A DNA stretch of 64,000 nt, taken from NCBI GenBank assembly GCA_947504045.1, contig CANNFY010000001.1, forward strand, positions 682,001-746,000, given 5' to 3'. The notes below the pieces were generated by a model. It did no database searches. It had not been told where the DNA came from and saw only the letters and a list, made by a program, of their open reading frames with translations. Shown piece after piece: positions 61,524 to 64,000 of this stretch; positions within the stretch are counted from its first letter, which is position 1; each line of letters opens with the position of its first letter. A program made the position numbers and the translations under genes. Source of the stretch: an uncultured Maribacter sp. (GTDB lineage: Bacteria; Bacteroidota; Bacteroidia; Flavobacteriales; Flavobacteriaceae).

Positions 61524-61861
61524 AATGTAGGTTGTTTTTGGTTGTATTTCTAGGACTTGGGATTCTATAAATACATGATTTTTAATTATTTGGTTATGGC
61601 TATAAATGCTTTTTTTAAAACATTATGAAGAGATAACGCCATTAGCTTGTTTTTTATTGGCAATAACAAAAAAAAAATCTATTTTTTCGACAAATTACAT
61701 CTAATTCGATGAAATACCTTTTTGTATAGGTAATTAGACCTTTATATTTTACTTAAAAACAGAAGAAAAAGATTTTACACCACGTATTTTTTTATGTAGA
61801 AAATACTTGCAATAAAACTAACTATATGCAAGTAGGGTTTTGTTGCGTAATACATTAAGTA
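61524..61861. other. Gene-free intergenic stretch with a TTCATCGA motif
   Basis: 338 bp without a supported ORF. On the minus strand TTTCATCGAATTAG lies at about 61701-61714, and TTTGTCGAA 19 nt further on. AT-rich; no TAnnTTTG is clear. An 8-bp inverted repeat and a stem across the miaE stop are listed separately or noted below. Confidence 0.5.
61804..61834 (-). terminator. Inverted repeat downstream of miaE, weak terminator candidate
   Basis: TACTTGCA (61804-61811) pairs with TGCAAGTA (61827-61834) around 15 nt; in the minus direction TTTT follows. A second small stem, GTAATAC/GTATTAC (61847-61865), overlaps the miaE stop. Confidence 0.35.
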
Positions 61862-62443
61862 TTACCCATGAATAGTTTCTGACTTACCGTAATTTTTAAT
61901 TATTTCTCCTTCTTTTTCTAAAAGAGTTTTCCATTGCTTGTCTACATCAATACCTTCGCCATATTTACGAGCAAATCCTAGAAACGTTTTATAATGGCCC
62001 GCTTCACTAATCATTAATTCTCTATAAAATTTAGATAATTCTTTGTCTTTAATATTATCTGAAAGAACTTTAAAACGCTCACAACTACGAGCCTCTATCA
62101 TTGCAGAAAATAAAAGCCTATTTACAAGAGATTGTTGCCTACTTCCTCCTGTCATTTGAACTTTAAAAAGCTCATTTACGTAACTATCTTTACGCTCTCT
62201 ACCTAGTTTATAACCACGCTTTTTTATAATTTCATGTACCATTTGAAAATGCTCCAACTCTTCTTGAGCCAAGGCTAACAAATCTGTCACTAAATCCTCG
62301 TGTTCTGAATTTAAAGAAATTATGGTTATTGCATTTGTGGCAGCCTTTTGTTCGCACCAAGCATGATCCGTTAGTATTTCTTCAATATTACTTTCTACTA
62401 AGTTTGCCCAACGTGGGTCTGTTGCTAATTTTAAGCCAAGCAT
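61862..62443 (-). CDS. miaE: tRNA-(ms2io6A)-hydroxylase MiaE-like
   Basis: A 193-residue ferritin-like diiron protein. Ligand motifs EELEHFQMVHEI, EARSCERFKVL and ISEAGHYKTFLGF fit MiaE, which hydroxylates the ms2i6A37 base of tRNA. Length (about 190-200) agrees with the Bacteroidota branch. The aminopeptidase gene is 44 nt upstream on the same strand. Confidence 0.9.
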   Translation of the reverse strand: MLGLKLATDPRWANLVESNIEEILTDHAWCEQKAATNAITIISLNSEHEDLVTDLLALAQEELEHFQMVHEIIKKRGYKLGRERKDSYVNELFKVQMTGGSRQQSLVNRLLFSAMIEARSCERFKVLSDNIKDKELSKFYRELMISEAGHYKTFLGFARKYGEGIDVDKQWKTLLEKEGEIIKNYGKSETIHG

Positions 62444-62487
62444 ATATTTTTCTTCTTTATTAAAAAGTTTGATGCAAAATTTTTAAA

Positions 62488-63783
62488 CTATTTTGCATTC
62501 ATTAAGGTTTCTATTTGATCAACCTCTATAGGAATATTTGCCATTAAATTAAATGGCGTTCCATTTTCTTGTAAAACTACATCATCCTCTATACGTATTC
62601 CCATTTTTTCTTCTGGAATATAAATTCCTGGTTCAACAGTAAATACCATATTGGCTTTCATTGGTGTTTTTAAAGCTCCATAATCATGGGTGTTTAATCC
62701 AATATGATGGCTGGTTCCGTGCATAAAATATTTTTTATATGCTGGCCAATTTTTATCTTCATTCTGAATATCAGCTTTGTCTAATAAGCCAAGCCCGAGT
62801 AATTCAGATGTCATTATTTTTCCACATTCTTTATGGTAATCTGCCCATATAGTTCCTGGCACCAACATTGCTGTTGCTTCATTTTTTACTCGTAAAACCG
62901 CTTCATAAACTGCTTTTTGTCTTGGAGTAAATTTTCCGTTTACTGGTACTGTTCTTGTTAAGTCTGAAGAATAATTAGCATACTCTGCTGCAACATCCAT
63001 TAATATTAAGTCTCCGTCTTTACATTGTTGGTTATTTTCTATATAGTGTAATACGTTTGCATTGTTACCAGATGCAATTATTGGTGTATAAGCAAAACCT
63101 TTAGAGCGGTTACGAATAAATTCATGTAATAATTCTGCTTCAATCTCATACTCCCAAACATTAGGCTTAATAAAACTTAAAAGCCTACGAAAACCCTTTT
63201 CTGTTATATTACAAGCTATTTGCATTAAAGCAATTTCTTCTGGTTCTTTTACTCCTCTAATTTCTTGTAAAATAGGATTGCTTTTTGCGTATTGGTGCGC
63301 TGGAAACTGCTGTTTACATTTTATTATAAATCTATCTTCTCTAGTCTGCGTTTCTACTGCTTGGCGGTAATGTTCATTTGTATTAAAGTAAATAGTATCC
63401 GCTTCTGTCATTAAATCAAAAAATACTTTCTCAAAATCTGAAAGCCAATAAATAGTTTGTATACCAGATACTTCAGTTGCTTTTTCTTTGGTAAGTTTTT
63501 CACCTTCCCAAACGGCAATATGTGCATTGGTTTCACGAACAAATAACACCTCTTTATGTTTTTTATTTACAGTGTCAGGAAATAAAACTAATATAGTTTC
63601 TTCTTGGTCAGCTCCTGATAAATAAAAAATATCTCTATGCTGTTCAAACGGCAATGTACTATCTGCACTTATTGGATAAATATCATTAGAATTAAAAACA
63701 GCAATACTTTTTGGCTTCATTTTCGCCATAAATTTTGCTCTATTTTTAATAAAAAGACTATTTGATATTTGTTCGTATTTCAT
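62488..63783 (-). CDS. pepP: Xaa-Pro aminopeptidase (M24)
   Basis: A 431-residue dimetal aminopeptidase that removes N-terminal residues before proline. An N-terminal AMP_N domain (about 1-160) is followed by the M24 domain with metal ligands in MDVAAEYANYSSDLTRTVPV, HGTSHHIGLNTHD, VEPGIYI, and GIRIEDDVV. Length is normal. miaE follows 44 nt downstream. Confidence 0.93.
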   Translation of the reverse strand: MKYEQISNSLFIKNRAKFMAKMKPKSIAVFNSNDIYPISADSTLPFEQHRDIFYLSGADQEETILVLFPDTVNKKHKEVLFVRETNAHIAVWEGEKLTKEKATEVSGIQTIYWLSDFEKVFFDLMTEADTIYFNTNEHYRQAVETQTREDRFIIKCKQQFPAHQYAKSNPILQEIRGVKEPEEIALMQIACNITEKGFRRLLSFIKPNVWEYEIEAELLHEFIRNRSKGFAYTPIIASGNNANVLHYIENNQQCKDGDLILMDVAAEYANYSSDLTRTVPVNGKFTPRQKAVYEAVLRVKNEATAMLVPGTIWADYHKECGKIMTSELLGLGLLDKADIQNEDKNWPAYKKYFMHGTSHHIGLNTHDYGALKTPMKANMVFTVEPGIYIPEEKMGIRIEDDVVLQENGTPFNLMANIPIEVDQIETLMNAK

Positions 63784-63870
63784 AAGGTTTTATTTGTTGT
63801 AAATTTAACAAATATTGTTCTTTAAAACGGTAATAGAAATAATTTAAACCCTATTATTCATCTTAATAAA

Positions 63871-63901
63871 AAAACCATTGGAACTAAATTCCAATGGTTT
63901 T
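63871..63901. terminator. Strong hairpin terminator after the partial right-edge gene
   Basis: AAAACCATTGGAA (63871-63883) and TTCCAATGGTTTT (63889-63901) pair perfectly around loop CTAAA. It is 49 nt beyond the stop of the right-edge ORF in the minus direction and probably ends that transcript. Confidence 0.78.
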
Positions 63902-63949
63902 ACAAATAGTATCTGAATTATTACCTGTTTGTTACAGGCAATTACAATT

Positions 63950-64000
63950 TTATAATGCTTCTTTTCTTCTTATATTAATTTTCATAGCTCCTTCAATAGG
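63950..64000 (-). CDS. 3' end of a gene running off the right edge
   Basis: The minus-strand frame from the right edge ends with a TAA at 63950-63952; the last residues are PIEGAMKINIRRKEAL. A strong terminator follows 49 nt downstream, which fits a real gene end. Only 16 residues are seen, so I name no family. Confidence 0.45.
   Translation of the reverse strand, partial: PIEGAMKINIRRKEAL

Noticed and set aside
61701-61730. Full LytTR paired site upstream of the small zinc protein
   Set aside because: The second half-site is 19 nt away rather than 21-22 and is weak, so I list it only as a single motif occurrence.
1-64000. tRNA genes, rRNA, CRISPR array, IS element or phage
   Set aside because: No cloverleaf, repeat-spacer array, transposase or phage genes were found on reading both strands.

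Overview
The window is AT-rich chromosomal DNA from a member of the Flavobacteriaceae (Bacteroidota). The evidence is promoter -7 elements of the form TAnnTTTG, little sign of Shine-Dalgarno sites, a serine protease with a type IX secretion (T9SS) sorting tail, several TTG/GTG starts, and Bacteroidota-specific families (DUF3109, DUF2480, DUF3078, DUF1460, choice-of-anchor B lipoprotein). I see no phage, insertion sequence, CRISPR array, rRNA or tRNA. The genus cannot be fixed from the sequence alone.

Layout. 1-1.6 kb: class Ia ribonucleotide reductase (nrdB, then the start of nrdA). 1.6-5.3 kb: a gene-poor kilobase with small ORFs and inverted repeats, then a LytTR response regulator and a TPR-type LytS-like sensor kinase. 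5.3-15.8 kb: housekeeping genes (DUF3109, MarC, C-terminal processing protease, dCMP deaminase, HupE-like protein, DnaJ/TerB protein, bacilliredoxin, PlsC-like acyltransferase, HD hydrolase, radical SAM protein, crotonase). 15.8-19 kb: an orphan NtrY-like kinase, HemJ and ferrochelatase. 19-26 kb: a giant TraB-domain protein, a DUF1460 amidase-like protein and a Crp-led four-gene cluster. 26-39 kb: a heme region with a PchR-like AraC regulator divergent from hemA, a hemC-hemD fusion, hemE and hemF, plus unrelated passengers, a membrane-anchored helicase and hemB. 39-48 kb: CBS-domain membrane protein, Ogt, DUF4153 protein, exonuclease, T9SS subtilase, nuclease-like protein and HflX. 48.2-48.9 kb: a tandem pair of nearly identical, very probable small RNA genes. 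49-57.5 kb: a SUF iron-sulfur assembly cluster on the minus strand (sufA, B, C, D, an outer-membrane barrel, sufS, sufE, a DUF59 gene, DUF2480, DUF3078). 57.6-64 kb: two lipoproteins, thiL, a small zinc protein, miaE, a proline aminopeptidase and the tail of one more gene.

Together, the heme genes cover the C5 pathway from glutamyl-tRNA to heme except hemL (not in the window). HemJ supplies the protoporphyrinogen oxidase step, HemF the oxygen-dependent coproporphyrinogen oxidase step, and HemH inserts iron. The SUF cluster and ribonucleotide reductase add to an iron-centred theme.

The most interesting non-coding signals are: (1) two 309/308-bp tandem units, each with a canonical promoter, an RNA of about 200 nt whose hairpin loops repeatedly show CCCCAA, and a terminator; (2) two dispersed 148-bp intergenic elements with identical internal spacing and an identical 23-base core; (3) a TTCATCGA motif shared by these elements and by the T9SS subtilase promoter, which may be a LytTR-type binding site; (4) small ORFs and a nested inverted repeat beside the LytTR/TPR-kinase pair.
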